IMG/VR virus record: IMGVR_UViG_3300027760_000071
Span: 1 to 26,904 of that record
Origin: a virus
Reading direction: 5' to 3' (one strand)
Length of the DNA stretch: 26,904 nt
Below the pieces are notes generated by a model that worked only from the letters and a program-made list of their open reading frames with translations, made no database searches and was not told where the DNA came from. Below are positions 14,789 to 21,434 of the stretch, piece by piece (within the stretch, counting starts at the first letter, position 1; each line of letters starts with the position of its first letter). The translations under genes and the position numbers were made by a program.

Positions 14789-14974
14789 ATGACTTACACT
14801 ATAACACTCGAAACCTTTAGCGGTTCGACTAAAAAAATCAACCTTGCCTCTAAAGGTGCGGTTGCTCAATTCATCTCAACTTATCCAACTCAACTACCCG
14901 TTGGCGTTGCGGTTAAAGTATCCTGCGACCAATTAGGCGTTAGCGGAACACTAAGAGGAAAGGCGGTTCTCTAA
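14789..14974 (+). CDS. 61-residue beta-rich protein, unknown
   Basis: ATG 14789 follows GAAAGGTAG by about 7 nt. The product (MTYTITLETFSGSTKKINLA ..., VAVKVSCDQLGVSGTLRGKA) alternates hydrophobic and polar residues as in a small beta-barrel. No family recognised. It heads an operon with the next three genes, controlled by the tandem promoters upstream. Confidence 0.65.
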   Translation: MTYTITLETFSGSTKKINLASKGAVAQFISTYPTQLPVGVAVKVSCDQLGVSGTLRGKAVL

Positions 14975-15129
14975 TGATAAACTCAGTAATGACAATTCCT
15001 TGCGAGGAATGCCACTCAACAGGTTTAATCTTTTTTGGTGATAATGATAATTTCGATGTCGAAACTTGCGTATGCGATTTTGGTATGGAACAAGACTTAA
15101 ACTTATTTAACACCCCCGAAGCAAACTAA
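14974..15129 (+). CDS. 51-residue zinc-ribbon-like protein
   Basis: Starts in TAATG at the previous stop. IPCEECHSTGLIFFGD and ETCVCDFG provide four Cys in two pairs (CxxC, CxC) separated by about 20 residues, a probable zinc knuckle. The C-terminus is acidic. Function unknown. Confidence 0.65.
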   Translation: MINSVMTIPCEECHSTGLIFFGDNDNFDVETCVCDFGMEQDLNLFNTPEAN

Positions 15130-15147
15130 AGAATAGGAAATAGAACA

Positions 15148-15354
15148 ATGGTACAAATCGAACACAACTTAAAGTTTATCACCGAGGTAAACGAAAATCA
15201 CCCAATCGGAAAATCACTTGTTGCACTAGAAAAAGAAATGCAAATTGTAATGCTTGAGTCAATGCTTAAGGATTTAATCGCTCCAAAGTTAGGACCTATT
15301 CTTGATGAAATTAACGCAGGCGGTTCCTATGCAATTCTAAAGGTGGCCGAATAA
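15148..15354 (+). CDS. 68-residue helical protein, unknown
   Basis: ATG 15148 follows AGGAAATAG. Mostly helical, with a heptad-like centre (KSLVALEKEMQIVMLESMLK). Shares TAATG with the next gene. No family recognised. Confidence 0.65.
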   Translation: MVQIEHNLKFITEVNENHPIGKSLVALEKEMQIVMLESMLKDLIAPKLGPILDEINAGGSYAILKVAE

Positions 15355-15536
15355 TGATGACACGAAAAGACTATGTAGAAACTGCAAGCATTCTAAATAA
15401 ATTTGCAGATACAATTGACTCACACACTTTTCAAGATTTAATTTTTGAATTTAGTGAATGGTTTAGCGCAGACAATCCAAGATTTGATGAAAATAGATTT
15501 TGGGACGCTTGCGTTAAAGAATTAGCAAACGCATAA
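15354..15536 (+). CDS. 60-residue acidic protein, unknown
   Basis: Begins at ATG 15354 in TAATGATG; the next codon is also ATG, so the start may be 15357. The product (MMTRKDYVETASILNKFADT ...) is helical and acidic with three Trp/Phe-rich clusters (EFSEWFS, RFWDACV). Last gene of its operon, followed by the TGAGCA hairpin. Function unknown. Confidence 0.65.
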   Translation: MMTRKDYVETASILNKFADTIDSHTFQDLIFEFSEWFSADNPRFDENRFWDACVKELANA

Positions 15537-15546
15537 ATAAAAATCC

Positions 15547-15569
15547 TGAGCAAGATCTAAAACTGCTCA
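15547..15569 (+). terminator. TGAGCA hairpin, first of a repeated gene-end motif
   Basis: TGAGCA-N11-TGCTCA within CCTGAGCAAGATCTAAAACT..., 8 nt after the stop. Similar copies lie at 18794, 19979 and 21215. There is no U-tract, so it may end, protect or process mRNA rather than act as a classic terminator. Confidence 0.45.
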
Positions 15570-15587
15570 ACACATCAAGAAAAAATG

Positions 15588-15780
15588 CACGTGCAGTTAT
15601 CCACAGGTCAGACCAAGTTATCCACAGGCTTAAGATGTGAGATTTATCACACCCTCTGAGCGTCTCATTATTTAAGACTACTCGCTAGTAGGTTGATAAT
15701 TTATGAGTAATAGGCTAGACTTACATAGTAAGAAAAAATAAATAACCGAGATTTGTCAGACCCTCATGGTAGGATAGATT
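15588..15780 (+). promoter_or_regulatory. Regulatory cassette: CACGTG, two DnaA boxes, palindrome, two promoters
   Basis: CACGTG (15588-15593); TTATCCACA at 15597-15605 and 15618-15626, 21 bp apart in the same orientation; TGTGAGATTTATCACA (15636-15651); promoter TTGATA-N17-TAGACT (15693-15721); promoter TTGTCA-N16-TAGATT (15753-15780). It repeats the order of elements at 14527 and 20024. Confidence 0.65.
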
Positions 15781-15807
15781 TAATAACAAAAAGAAAGAGG
15801 TCGCCCA

Positions 15808-16014
15808 ATGGCTACTAAACTATACACAATACAAGATTTACTAATTGGTAAAACTTATCGTTCACGAAATCGTCACTTTGAGGGAGAAATTGTATCTGCC
15901 TCTCCACGCCCTGCAATTTGGTATGGAGAAAATACCGAAGCGTATGTCGTTGAAGTCTATGACCGCACTTTGCGAAATAAGTTTGCAACAGTAGCAGTAA
16001 AGGTTGGTGAGTAA
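15808..16014 (+). CDS. 68-residue beta-rich protein, unknown
   Basis: ATG 15808 follows AAAGAGG by 7 nt. The product (MATKLYTIQDLLIGKTYRSR ..., FEGEIVSASPRPAIWYGE) looks like a small SH3-like barrel and faintly recalls the two short proteins at 18.3-18.8 kb. First gene of a five-gene operon. Function unknown. Confidence 0.65.
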   Translation: MATKLYTIQDLLIGKTYRSRNRHFEGEIVSASPRPAIWYGENTEAYVVEVYDRTLRNKFATVAVKVGE

Positions 16015-16235
16015 TGAATAACGAATACCTATACGCAGTAACAGTATCGTATGATAGTAATCCTGTTCATTGGACAGGTCGCTATGCAGATGCACTAAGT
16101 GCCGTTGATGAGTTTAATAAACACATTGATTGGGGATTTGCAGATGAGTATGCAACAGTTAATTTATCTGAGCCAAGTGGAAAGATGCACACCCGCACTT
16201 TCTATCGTGAAGGCAGAAGGGTTGTGACTAAGTAA
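16014..16235 (+). CDS. 73-residue protein, unknown
   Basis: Starts in TAATG. The product (MNNEYLYAVTVSYDSNPVHW ..., YADALSAVDEFNKHIDWGFA) has a strand-helix-strand feel with a basic end (RTFYREGRRVVTK). No family recognised. Coupled on both sides. Confidence 0.65.
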   Translation: MNNEYLYAVTVSYDSNPVHWTGRYADALSAVDEFNKHIDWGFADEYATVNLSEPSGKMHTRTFYREGRRVVTK

Positions 16236-16399
16236 TGGAAATTTTTGAGTTTAATACTTTCATAAATGTCGAGGCAGAGTCGTATGATGAAGCCATAGAT
16301 GTCTTTCAATTCCAATTAAAGTATGGAATAAATAAAGATAATGTCTATGTCGCAGACATAAATCAATTAACTAACAACAACGAAAGTGTAGAGGTATAA
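16235..16399 (+). CDS. 54-residue acidic protein, unknown
   Basis: Starts in TAATG at the stop of the 73-residue gene. The product (MEIFEFNTFINVEAESYDEA ...) has the strand-then-AESYDEAIDVF helix pattern also seen at the C-terminus of the 142-residue protein at 19489 (VNARDEESAQNLI), a common small phage fold. Function unknown. Confidence 0.6.
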   Translation: MEIFEFNTFINVEAESYDEAIDVFQFQLKYGINKDNVYVADINQLTNNNESVEV

Positions 16400-16402
16400 A
16401 TA

Positions 16403-16690
16403 ATGGGAAGCGTAACAGCAATTGGATTAGCAGATAGCGTCCTTGATTTAGAAACACAATTAGCGTATCACTTACAGGGTAATCACTATCCACCTGTTCC
16501 GCTTTCTATGGTGCAACCTTGCATAGATGCAATAGATGCATACTATGATGAGGACTATGACCGATTTATTGCTATGCCTGAAGGCGTATTCTATAAGGGC
16601 ATGAGTCATGCACCTGCACACGCTATTGTTGACCAACACCACCTATCTTGGTTTATTGACCCAGTAGATAACTATGAAGATGAGGAATAA
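16403..16690 (+). CDS. 95-residue protein, unknown
   Basis: ATG 16403 is 3 nt after the previous stop. The product (MGSVTAIGLADSVLDLETQL ...) contains His-rich stretches (MSHAPAHAIVDQHHLSWF) and Asp/Tyr clusters. No motif I can tie to a function. Confidence 0.65.
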   Translation: MGSVTAIGLADSVLDLETQLAYHLQGNHYPPVPLSMVQPCIDAIDAYYDEDYDRFIAMPEGVFYKGMSHAPAHAIVDQHHLSWFIDPVDNYEDEE

Positions 16691-16691
16691 A

Positions 16692-16925
16692 ATGTCTGCT
16701 ACAATAAACAGTATGGAACTTAGATTTGCTGATAACTTATTGCCGTCTCAACTTATGGAAGGCGATCTAATCAAGGTTGATAATGAGTATGTAACTATTG
16801 AAACCATTACAGAAAATGAAGATGGATTTAATATTTACACTAGAAATGATTTCAATGAAGAAGGTCACATTTATTTATTTGATGATGAAACTATTGAATG
16901 GTATGTATTCTTTCAAGAGGAATAA
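16692..16925 (+). CDS. 77-residue acidic beta-rich protein, unknown
   Basis: ATG 16692, 1 nt after the previous stop with GAGGAAT upstream, preferred over ATG 16674. The product has a barrel-like pattern (LMEGDLIKVDNEYVTIETIT ...) and is strongly acidic. Last gene of the operon before a hairpin. Function unknown. Confidence 0.65.
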   Translation: MSATINSMELRFADNLLPSQLMEGDLIKVDNEYVTIETITENEDGFNIYTRNDFNEEGHIYLFDDETIEWYVFFQEE

Positions 16926-16936
16926 TTTCTAAAGTA

Positions 16937-16962
16937 TTTTTATGTGCTTCCCTGCATAAAAA
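16937..16962. terminator. Hairpin terminator, symmetrical
   Basis: TTTTTATG pairs with CATAAAAA (8 bp), extended by two wobble pairs. The T-tract and A-tract are in the stem, so a bidirectional function is possible; there is no U-run after the stem. Confidence 0.45.
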
Positions 16963-16964
16963 TG

Positions 16965-17031
16965 CACGTGTGGCGTTTGTGATATTGATCACATTTAAGA
17001 TGTTGACATTTTTTCCCATGTATGCTAAGAT
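16965..17031 (+). promoter_or_regulatory. CACGTG, Crp-like palindrome and leaderless promoter
   Basis: CACGTG (16965-16970); TGTGATATTGATCACA (16978-16993, a 6-4-6 perfect palindrome) centred about 52 bp upstream of the predicted start; TTGACA (17003-17008)-N17-TAAGAT (17026-17031), ending 6 nt before ATG 17038. Confidence 0.75.
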
Positions 17032-17037
17032 TAATTT

Positions 17038-17184
17038 ATGAAGAAAAGTCCAGAGGAATTACGCAGGCTTATGGAATTACGCCGTAGCAATGCTGCCTCT
17101 GCCGTACCCTCTAAAAAATCCTACAACCGTAGAAAATGTCAGTCCGAAATGCTACAATTAAAGAACAACGAACAAGGAGAATAG
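17038..17184 (+). CDS. 48-residue basic protein, unknown
   Basis: Leaderless start: -10 TAAGAT ends 6 nt before ATG. The product (MKKSPEELRRLMELRRSNAA ..., KKSYNRRKCQSEMLQLKN) is very basic and helical and could bind nucleic acid. Followed 4 nt later by the zinc-ribbon-like gene. Confidence 0.6.
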   Translation: MKKSPEELRRLMELRRSNAASAVPSKKSYNRRKCQSEMLQLKNNEQGE

Positions 17185-17188
17185 CCCC

Positions 17189-17365
17189 ATGGGAAATATA
17201 ATCGAAGAACTACCTGAATACGATGAATATTATTCTACAGTTTGCCCTAACTGTAATGAAAATAATGTAGAAGATGAAGAGCCTATTTGTGGTTCATGCG
17301 CCCTTGATGAATTAGCAACCTCTTATGAAGACGCTGGTTTTGAAATGTGGCTTGGTCTTGAATAA
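17189..17365 (+). CDS. 58-residue zinc-ribbon-like acidic protein
   Basis: ATG 17189 follows AAGGAGAATAG. VCPNCNENNVEDEEPICGSC has two CxxC knuckles, a typical zinc ribbon. The rest is acidic. Its end overlaps the gp88-like gene in another frame. Function unknown. Confidence 0.65.
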   Translation: MGNIIEELPEYDEYYSTVCPNCNENNVEDEEPICGSCALDELATSYEDAGFEMWLGLE

Positions 17366-18080
17366 ACTAAAACGCTCTAACGATAGAAAGGTCGCTAATC
17401 TTGTCACTAAAAATGGAAAGCAAGCCGCAATTGCCAACACCTTTGGATTACCTGCTGGAAAGGCTTACTCGTGCCCTGGTGCTACCAGTGTATGTGAGTC
17501 AGTCTGCTATGCGGGAAAACTCGAAAAGATCTTCCCTGGAGTAAGGACTAACTTACTACACAATTGGGCCCTGCTAAAAGACGCAGACTATTTAACTATG
17601 CTTAATCTCATTGCTGAGATGATTGCTGATTTTAAGGCTGATTGTATAAAGAAAGACGCCCCTATGCTATTCCGCATTCATTGGGACGGTGATTTCTTTA
17701 ATGATACTTATACCACTGCCTGGTCCGATGTAATTAAACTTAATCCTGATATTCAATTCTGGGTATACACTCGTGTGAAGAGTGCTGCTCTAATCCTTAA
17801 GGACATTGATAACCTATCTCTTTACTTTAGTACTGATAGTGAGAATGTAAAAATTGGTGTTGACCTAAAAATAAGTAGCGGTGTGCGTCTTGCATACCTT
17901 GCTAAAAATTTTGCTATTGGCCAGGCAGACATGAAAGAAATGATTGGTAAGCCTGGTGCTAAGTGCCCTGAAAATCTAAAAGCAATTCCACTTATCTCAT
18001 CCGCTGGCTCGGCTTGCGTTTCTTGCGGATTGTGTGTATACTCTAAAGCAGACATAGTTTTTTCTGCTACTAAGAAATGA
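17325..18080 (+). CDS. gp88-family (actinophage gene product 88-like) Cys-rich protein
   Basis: Up to 251 residues. NGKQAAIANTFGLPAGKAYS then CPGATSVCESVCYAGK (Cys50, 57, 61) and GSACVSCGLCVYSK (Cys231, 234, 237, plus Cys214) form two Cys clusters that may hold zinc or an Fe-S centre. FRIHWDGDFFNDTYTTAWSD (117-136) is a second conserved-looking block. I recognise this as the gp88 family of actinophages, whose function is not established. The start is uncertain: ATG 17325 overlaps the previous gene by 41 nt with no ribosome site; TTG 17358 would overlap by 8 nt. Confidence 0.7.
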   Translation: MKTLVLKCGLVLNKLKRSNDRKVANLVTKNGKQAAIANTFGLPAGKAYSCPGATSVCESVCYAGKLEKIFPGVRTNLLHNWALLKDADYLTMLNLIAEMIADFKADCIKKDAPMLFRIHWDGDFFNDTYTTAWSDVIKLNPDIQFWVYTRVKSAALILKDIDNLSLYFSTDSENVKIGVDLKISSGVRLAYLAKNFAIGQADMKEMIGKPGAKCPENLKAIPLISSAGSACVSCGLCVYSKADIVFSATKK

Positions 18081-18086
18081 GATAAC

Positions 18087-18149
18087 ATGCGTATTACTCA
18101 AGTTATACTTTTGTTTTGGTTGTTGCTTCTTTTATTTTTCCATCAATAA
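18087..18149 (+). CDS. 20-residue hydrophobic peptide
   Basis: The product, MRITQVILLFWLLLLLFFHQ, would be a membrane helix. It starts 6 nt after the gp88-like stop, with a GAGAT-type weak ribosome site. Like the 24-residue peptide at 14414, it is the last frame of its operon. It may be a real mini-protein or chance. Confidence 0.3.
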   Translation: MRITQVILLFWLLLLLFFHQ

Positions 18150-18209
18150 AATAAAAGAGGCCACGTCGCAAAGATCCAAGTTTGTCAAGTTTATGATAGG
18201 CTTTTAAGA

Positions 18210-18282
18210 TGTGATTAAGGACACACCGCAAATCCCCCGCTGGATTGGTATTTATGACATTTTTATGCTAAAATTATACTAT
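18210..18282 (+). promoter_or_regulatory. Imperfect Crp-like palindrome and promoter
   Basis: TGTGATTAAGGACACA (18210-18225, one mismatch), then ATGACA (18254-18259)-N17-TACTAT (18277-18282). Drives the 56-residue gene at 18320. Confidence 0.6.
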
Positions 18283-18319
18283 AAGCAATTAACCCCCACA
18301 ACAGAAAGGCAAGACCCAA

Positions 18320-18490
18320 ATGACACTATCAGGATACACTTACCAAATCGGTGATTTATTCACAACAAGCAAGACAGGCGTTACAGGTCGTATCGCTGGT
18401 TTCGAGCCAATGTCTAATAAGGTTACTAGAGTTTCACTTGTCCTAGCAAACGGCTCTCGTCGCTTGGCTATGGTCAAGACCTCTAAGTAA
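18320..18490 (+). CDS. 56-residue SH3-like barrel candidate, paralogue of next gene
   Basis: ATG 18320 follows AGAAAGGC. The product contains YTYQIGDLFTTSKTGVTGRI and is similar in spacing and motif (Y-x-[IV]-G-D-x-F-T-T-x-K-x3-T-G-x-I) to the 54-residue protein at 18597. Both are basic, with a strand-rich pattern expected of small barrels. Codons such as CGT, GTC and AAG are commoner than in neighbouring genes, hinting at high expression. Own promoter upstream, palindrome after the stop. Function unknown; a nucleic-acid-binding role is possible. Confidence 0.65.
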   Translation: MTLSGYTYQIGDLFTTSKTGVTGRIAGFEPMSNKVTRVSLVLANGSRRLAMVKTSK

Positions 18491-18551
18491 TCTCACAATG
18501 TGAGAAATGTCAGGTTTCGATTTGACATTTTTACAACCAAAATGTTACACT
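18491..18551 (+). promoter_or_regulatory. Perfect palindrome after stop, then promoter
   Basis: TCTCACA-A-TGTGAGA (18491-18505) is a 7-1-7 inverted repeat starting right after the stop; it could be an RNA hairpin or an operator. TTGACA (18522-18527)-N18-TACACT (18546-18551) follows and serves the gene at 18597. Confidence 0.65.
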
Positions 18552-18596
18552 TAGGTGTAAGCAAATAACAACCCCTAAACAGAAAAGAGAAAAACA

Positions 18597-18761
18597 ATGT
18601 CAGTAGCAACAGCAACATACAAGGTCGGCGATACTTTCACGACACAGAAGTCAAAGGTTACAGGAACTATCGTGGAAATCAACCCACAAGCAAATGGTAA
18701 TGTTCGTGTAAAGTTAGATGTCAATGGACAGGCTCGTTACACAACTTGGACGGCTAAGTAA
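18597..18761 (+). CDS. 54-residue SH3-like barrel candidate, paralogue of previous gene
   Basis: ATG 18597 follows AAAAGAGAAAAAC. The product (MSVATATYKVGDTFTTQKSK ..., NVRVKLDVNGQARYTTWTAK) shares the Y-K-V-G-D-x-F-T-T-x-K and V-T-G-x-I core with the 18320 protein, so the two look like a tandem duplication that kept separate promoters. Codon use is again of the highly expressed type. A 7-bp hairpin follows directly. Function unknown. Confidence 0.65.
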   Translation: MSVATATYKVGDTFTTQKSKVTGTIVEINPQANGNVRVKLDVNGQARYTTWTAK

Positions 18762-18818
18762 TCTAACAAGCCAGTTAGATAGTAACTTAGTCCTGAGCAT
18801 GACTACTAAAACTGCTCA
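18761..18818 (+). terminator. Two gene-end hairpins
   Basis: ATCTAAC-N6-GTTAGAT (18761-18780) begins at the last base of the stop codon. The TGAGCA-N13-TGCTCA motif (18794-18818), within TCCTGAGCATGACTACTAAA, is the second copy of the gene-end motif. No U-tract, and no promoter is visible before 18861, so read-through into that gene is likely. Confidence 0.45.
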
Positions 18819-18860
18819 ACACCCCCTAACAAATAACCCACAAAAGAAAAGAGAAAACAG

Positions 18861-19283
18861 ATGGCACGACAAAAAGCAATCTCAGTAAAGATACCTACAC
18901 AGCGAGTTATTGACGCACTCACACAATCACTAGCAAAGTTAGAACTTGATTACACATCACAAGAAGCCAACGAAGCACGATACGAATTGCTACGCAAGGC
19001 ATGGCAGAAGGAAGTGCAGGACTATGCTATTGCTAACATCAGTAAGGCAGAAAACTTCCGCACTAACTATCGCTCATGGAACAATAGTCTTAACATTGAC
19101 TTTGACCTAACAGTTACAGAAAAGGAAATGCCTAAAGAGCCTGAAAAGGATTTCGAGTCAGTATCTCTGTATAACTATCGTGAGCAGAAAGAGGAAATCT
19201 CTAACGCTATTCGTATTCTAAAGATGACAGATGAGGAAGTAGTTTCTACATCAACTTATCAAGCGGTATCTCGTTATCTATAA
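18861..19283 (+). CDS. 140-residue helical protein, unknown
   Basis: ATG 18861 follows AAAAGAGAAAACAG. The product is mostly helical and charged (TQSLAKLELDYTSQEANEAR ..., LRKAWQKEVQDYAIANISKA) with a predicted helical C-terminus (EQKEEISNAIRILKMTDEEV). No catalytic motif seen. Likely read from the 18522 promoter through the hairpins. The length and codon pattern make it a sure gene; function unknown. Confidence 0.7.
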   Translation: MARQKAISVKIPTQRVIDALTQSLAKLELDYTSQEANEARYELLRKAWQKEVQDYAIANISKAENFRTNYRSWNNSLNIDFDLTVTEKEMPKEPEKDFESVSLYNYREQKEEISNAIRILKMTDEEVVSTSTYQAVSRYL

Positions 19284-19301
19284 ATGAGGTTGGGTGGGGT
19301 G

Positions 19302-19458
19302 TAAAAGCCCCACTCCAATTCGCCAGGCTGATTAGGGCGATCATAGAAATACTATAGAGCCAGTTCACACCAACTGCAAGAAGTGTAACTACCTGAGTAA
19401 GTATCAAAACTGCTCCCCACAAGGGTCCTTGACAAATGTCAGTGGTACCCAGTACAAT
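19302..19458 (+). promoter_or_regulatory. Hairpins and strong promoter TTGACA-N18-TACAAT
   Basis: The gap 19284-19488 has a GTGGGG / CCCCAC hairpin near 19302-19320, a weak copy of the gene-end motif (CCTGAGTAAGTATCAAAACTGC...) around 19392, and TTGACA (19429-19434)-N18-TACAAT (19453-19458). No gene seen. Confidence 0.65.
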
Positions 19459-19488
19459 TGAATTAACCAACTACAGAAAGAGGCCCCC

Positions 19489-19917
19489 ATGGACCAAACA
19501 GAAACATCAGTAACAGTAATACCAAACACAACGCAAGAATTCCTTCAGTCTCAAATTAAAATCAAAGATGAGCGCATTGCTCAACTTGAGGAGCACATCC
19601 AAAAAGTAACTCAGCGCTCATATGCAGATTCTGCAGACCGTAACCGAATTACAGAAGACATGCAAGAGTGGACCCTTAAGGCTTTAGAGGAAGGGACTAT
19701 CAACGAATCAGAAGCAGAAGAGATTGCGGAAATCGTTGGATTCGAATTAACAAAAGAATTTGAATTAGAAGTTACAGTTCTTTATTCGGTAACCGTTAAT
19801 GCTCGTGATGAAGAGTCTGCACAGAATTTAATTCACGATATTGATTTTGATACCGTTCAATATAACTCAGATAATATTTCTTGGTTATCATCCAGTATTG
19901 ACAGAATAGATATTTAG
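19489..19917 (+). CDS. 142-residue protein with coiled coil, unknown
   Basis: ATG 19489 follows AAAGAGG. Residues about 20-45 (QSQIKIKDERIAQLEEHIQK) form a coiled coil. The C-terminal part, ELEVTVLYSVTVNARDEESA then QNLIHDIDFD, is a strand-helix-strand unit found in many small phage proteins. Acidic throughout. A strong promoter lies just upstream, so it may be abundant. No function known to me. Confidence 0.7.
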   Translation: MDQTETSVTVIPNTTQEFLQSQIKIKDERIAQLEEHIQKVTQRSYADSADRNRITEDMQEWTLKALEEGTINESEAEEIAEIVGFELTKEFELEVTVLYSVTVNARDEESAQNLIHDIDFDTVQYNSDNISWLSSSIDRIDI

Positions 19918-19935
19918 TAGGGGGCTACTAATACA

Positions 19936-20151
19936 ACTGGCCACCGTACAGCCAGTATAAATAAGTGGCGAAACATCCTGAGCACGATGTAAAACGGCTC
20001 ACTTTTAAATTCCCAAAAATTTACACGTGGGGTTATCCACAGGTTATCCACATGATTAAGGTCACATGTGTTTAAGATCACCTTACGATATGTCCTAATT
20101 GCCCCATGTTTACTTATACGATTTGACTTTGTCAGTCCCGCCATGTATACT
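19936..20151 (+). promoter_or_regulatory. Regulatory cassette before DUF932: hairpins, CACGTG, two DnaA boxes, palindromes, promoter
   Basis: ACTGGC / GCCAGT hairpin (about 19936-19956); gene-end motif TGAGCA-N11-GGCTCA (19979-20001); CACGTG (20024-20029); TTATCCACA at 20033-20041 and 20044-20052, 11 bp apart; two imperfect Crp-like sites (20051-20066 and TGTGTTTAAGATCACC 20067-20082); promoter TTGACT (20123-20128)-N17-TATACT (20146-20151). The gap 19918-20184 has no gene. Confidence 0.7.
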
Positions 20152-20184
20152 TAGATTAACAACAACAGAAAAGGAAATAAACTC

Positions 20185-21201
20185 ATGGCACATGAAATCG
20201 AAACACAAAATGGTAAGGCTTCATTCGCATCATTTCGTGAACCCGCTTGGCATGGATTGGGTACCGTATTTACAGAAGAAAAAACAACCGCAGAAATGCT
20301 ACAGGCTGCAAGCCTTAATGGTTGGAATGTTCGTCTGGAAGATTTGGAAACCCCTACACATCTAACAAGCGACAAAAACTATCAGTATGTTTTGCGTACT
20401 AACCCAACAGATAACTCTCAGACCGACATTCTTGGTGTCGTTGGTGAGCGTTACCATGTAATGCAGAATGAAGATTTATTCTCATTCGGTGACAACATTC
20501 TTGATGGTGGTGGTCGTTGGGAGACGGCTGGTTCAATCAAGGGTGGTCGTGTCGTATTCGGTGCGTTAGCACTAGAGCGTGAAACAATTCTTGACCCTAA
20601 CGGTGTTGCAGATAAGGTAAAGACTTATTTACTTATCAACACATCACATGATGGTTCAATCGCTATTCAAGCAAGCATCACACCTGTTCGTGTTGTGTGC
20701 GCTAACACTCTTAATCTTGCACTTAACACAACCAAAAAGAAAAACGGCGTTAAGCAATCATTCAAGATTCGTCACACACAGACAGCAAGCGGTAAGGTAG
20801 CCGTTGCTCGTGAGACTCTTGGCATGGCTCATAAGTACATGGACTCTTTTGACCTCATGGCTAAGGCTATGATTGAAAAAGAAATCACCGCCATTGACTT
20901 TAACAAAATCATTCTTGCTGCTTATCCTAAGCCAGAGGCAGATGCTAAGGGTGCTTTCAAGAAATGGGAAAACAAGGTAGATACAATTAACGACATCTAT
21001 ACAGGCGAGTTTAATGGTATGATTGCTGGTAATGCGTGGGGTGCTTTCAATGCACTTACTGAACGCCTTGACTGGCACCGTTCTGCTCGTGGTGGTTCTA
21101 ACGAATCCATTCTAGCATCAGCATCAGGATTTGACCCTGCTATCAACGCAGAAAAAAATCGTTTGCTAAAAGTTGTGCAAAATGTTTTGCAGATTGCATA
21201 A
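20185..21201 (+). CDS. DUF932 phage/plasmid-like protein
   Basis: A 338-residue protein starting MAHEIETQNGKASFASFREP then AWHGLGTVF, the hallmark start of the DUF932 (TIGR03299) family. Further conserved stretches include VVGERYHVMQNEDLFSFGD, SIKGGRVVFGALAL, YLLINTSHDGSIAIQASITP and VRVVCANTLNLAL. The family is widespread in phages and plasmids; its function is unsettled (nucleic-acid-related roles have been suggested). ATG 20185 follows AAAGGAAAT. It has its own strong promoter with DnaA boxes upstream and the gene-end hairpin downstream, and codon use suggests high expression. The tRNA-Asp follows. Confidence 0.9.
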   Translation: MAHEIETQNGKASFASFREPAWHGLGTVFTEEKTTAEMLQAASLNGWNVRLEDLETPTHLTSDKNYQYVLRTNPTDNSQTDILGVVGERYHVMQNEDLFSFGDNILDGGGRWETAGSIKGGRVVFGALALERETILDPNGVADKVKTYLLINTSHDGSIAIQASITPVRVVCANTLNLALNTTKKKNGVKQSFKIRHTQTASGKVAVARETLGMAHKYMDSFDLMAKAMIEKEITAIDFNKIILAAYPKPEADAKGAFKKWENKVDTINDIYTGEFNGMIAGNAWGAFNALTERLDWHRSARGGSNESILASASGFDPAINAEKNRLLKVVQNVLQIA

Positions 21202-21214
21202 CTAAAAAAGTTCC

Positions 21215-21237
21215 TGAGCAAGAATTAAAACTGCTCG
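21215..21237 (+). terminator. TGAGCA gene-end hairpin after DUF932
   Basis: TGAGCA-N11-TGCTCG within TTCCTGAGCAAGAATTAAAA..., 13 nt after the stop and 3 nt before the tRNA. It may separate or process the mRNA and tRNA. Confidence 0.45.
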
Positions 21238-21240
21238 CAT

Positions 21241-21314
21241 GGAGTGTTAGCATAGTTGGTTAATGCGCTACCCTGTCACGGTAGAGATCACGGGTTCAAG
21301 TCCCGTACACTTCG
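21241..21314 (+). tRNA. tRNA-Asp (GTC anticodon)
   Basis: A cloverleaf can be drawn by hand. The acceptor GGAGTGT / ACACTTC is 7 bp with one G-U. The D arm GCAT / ATGC has loop AGTTGGTTA. The anticodon arm CTACC / GGTAG has loop CTGTCAC, so the anticodon is GTC. The T arm ACGGG / CCCGT has loop TTCAAGT. Discriminator G; the 3' CCA is not encoded. Asp codons are common in the acidic phage proteins here. No promoter directly upstream, so it is probably processed from the DUF932 transcript. Confidence 0.95.
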
Positions 21315-21354
21315 CAAAATTGCCACGTGTGAAAATTAGTACAAATCGGACATA

Positions 21355-21429
21355 AAAATGTCAAATAAAAAAATCTTTACGAAGACTATAAAAGATCCCC
21401 CAAAATGTCAAACCATAAAATCTTTACGA
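21355..21429. repeat. 28-bp imperfect direct repeat upstream of a promoter
   Basis: AAAATGTCAAA-N5-AAATCTTTACGA occurs at 21355-21382 and 21402-21429, 47 bp apart. The second copy ends 5 bp before the -35 at 21435. This may be a regulator site. CACGTG lies at 21324-21329. Confidence 0.65.
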
Positions 21430-21434
21430 TAGAG

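Noticed and set aside
17822-18088. Minus-strand 88-residue frame
   Set aside because: Fully antisense to the gp88-like gene; no promoter or ribosome site.
20758-21221. Minus-strand frames opposite DUF932
   Set aside because: Shadows of a well-supported gene on the plus strand.
21241-21314. tRNA as an integration (att) site
   Set aside because: No integrase nearby and no repeated 3' tRNA fragment elsewhere in the window; a phage-encoded translation helper is simpler.
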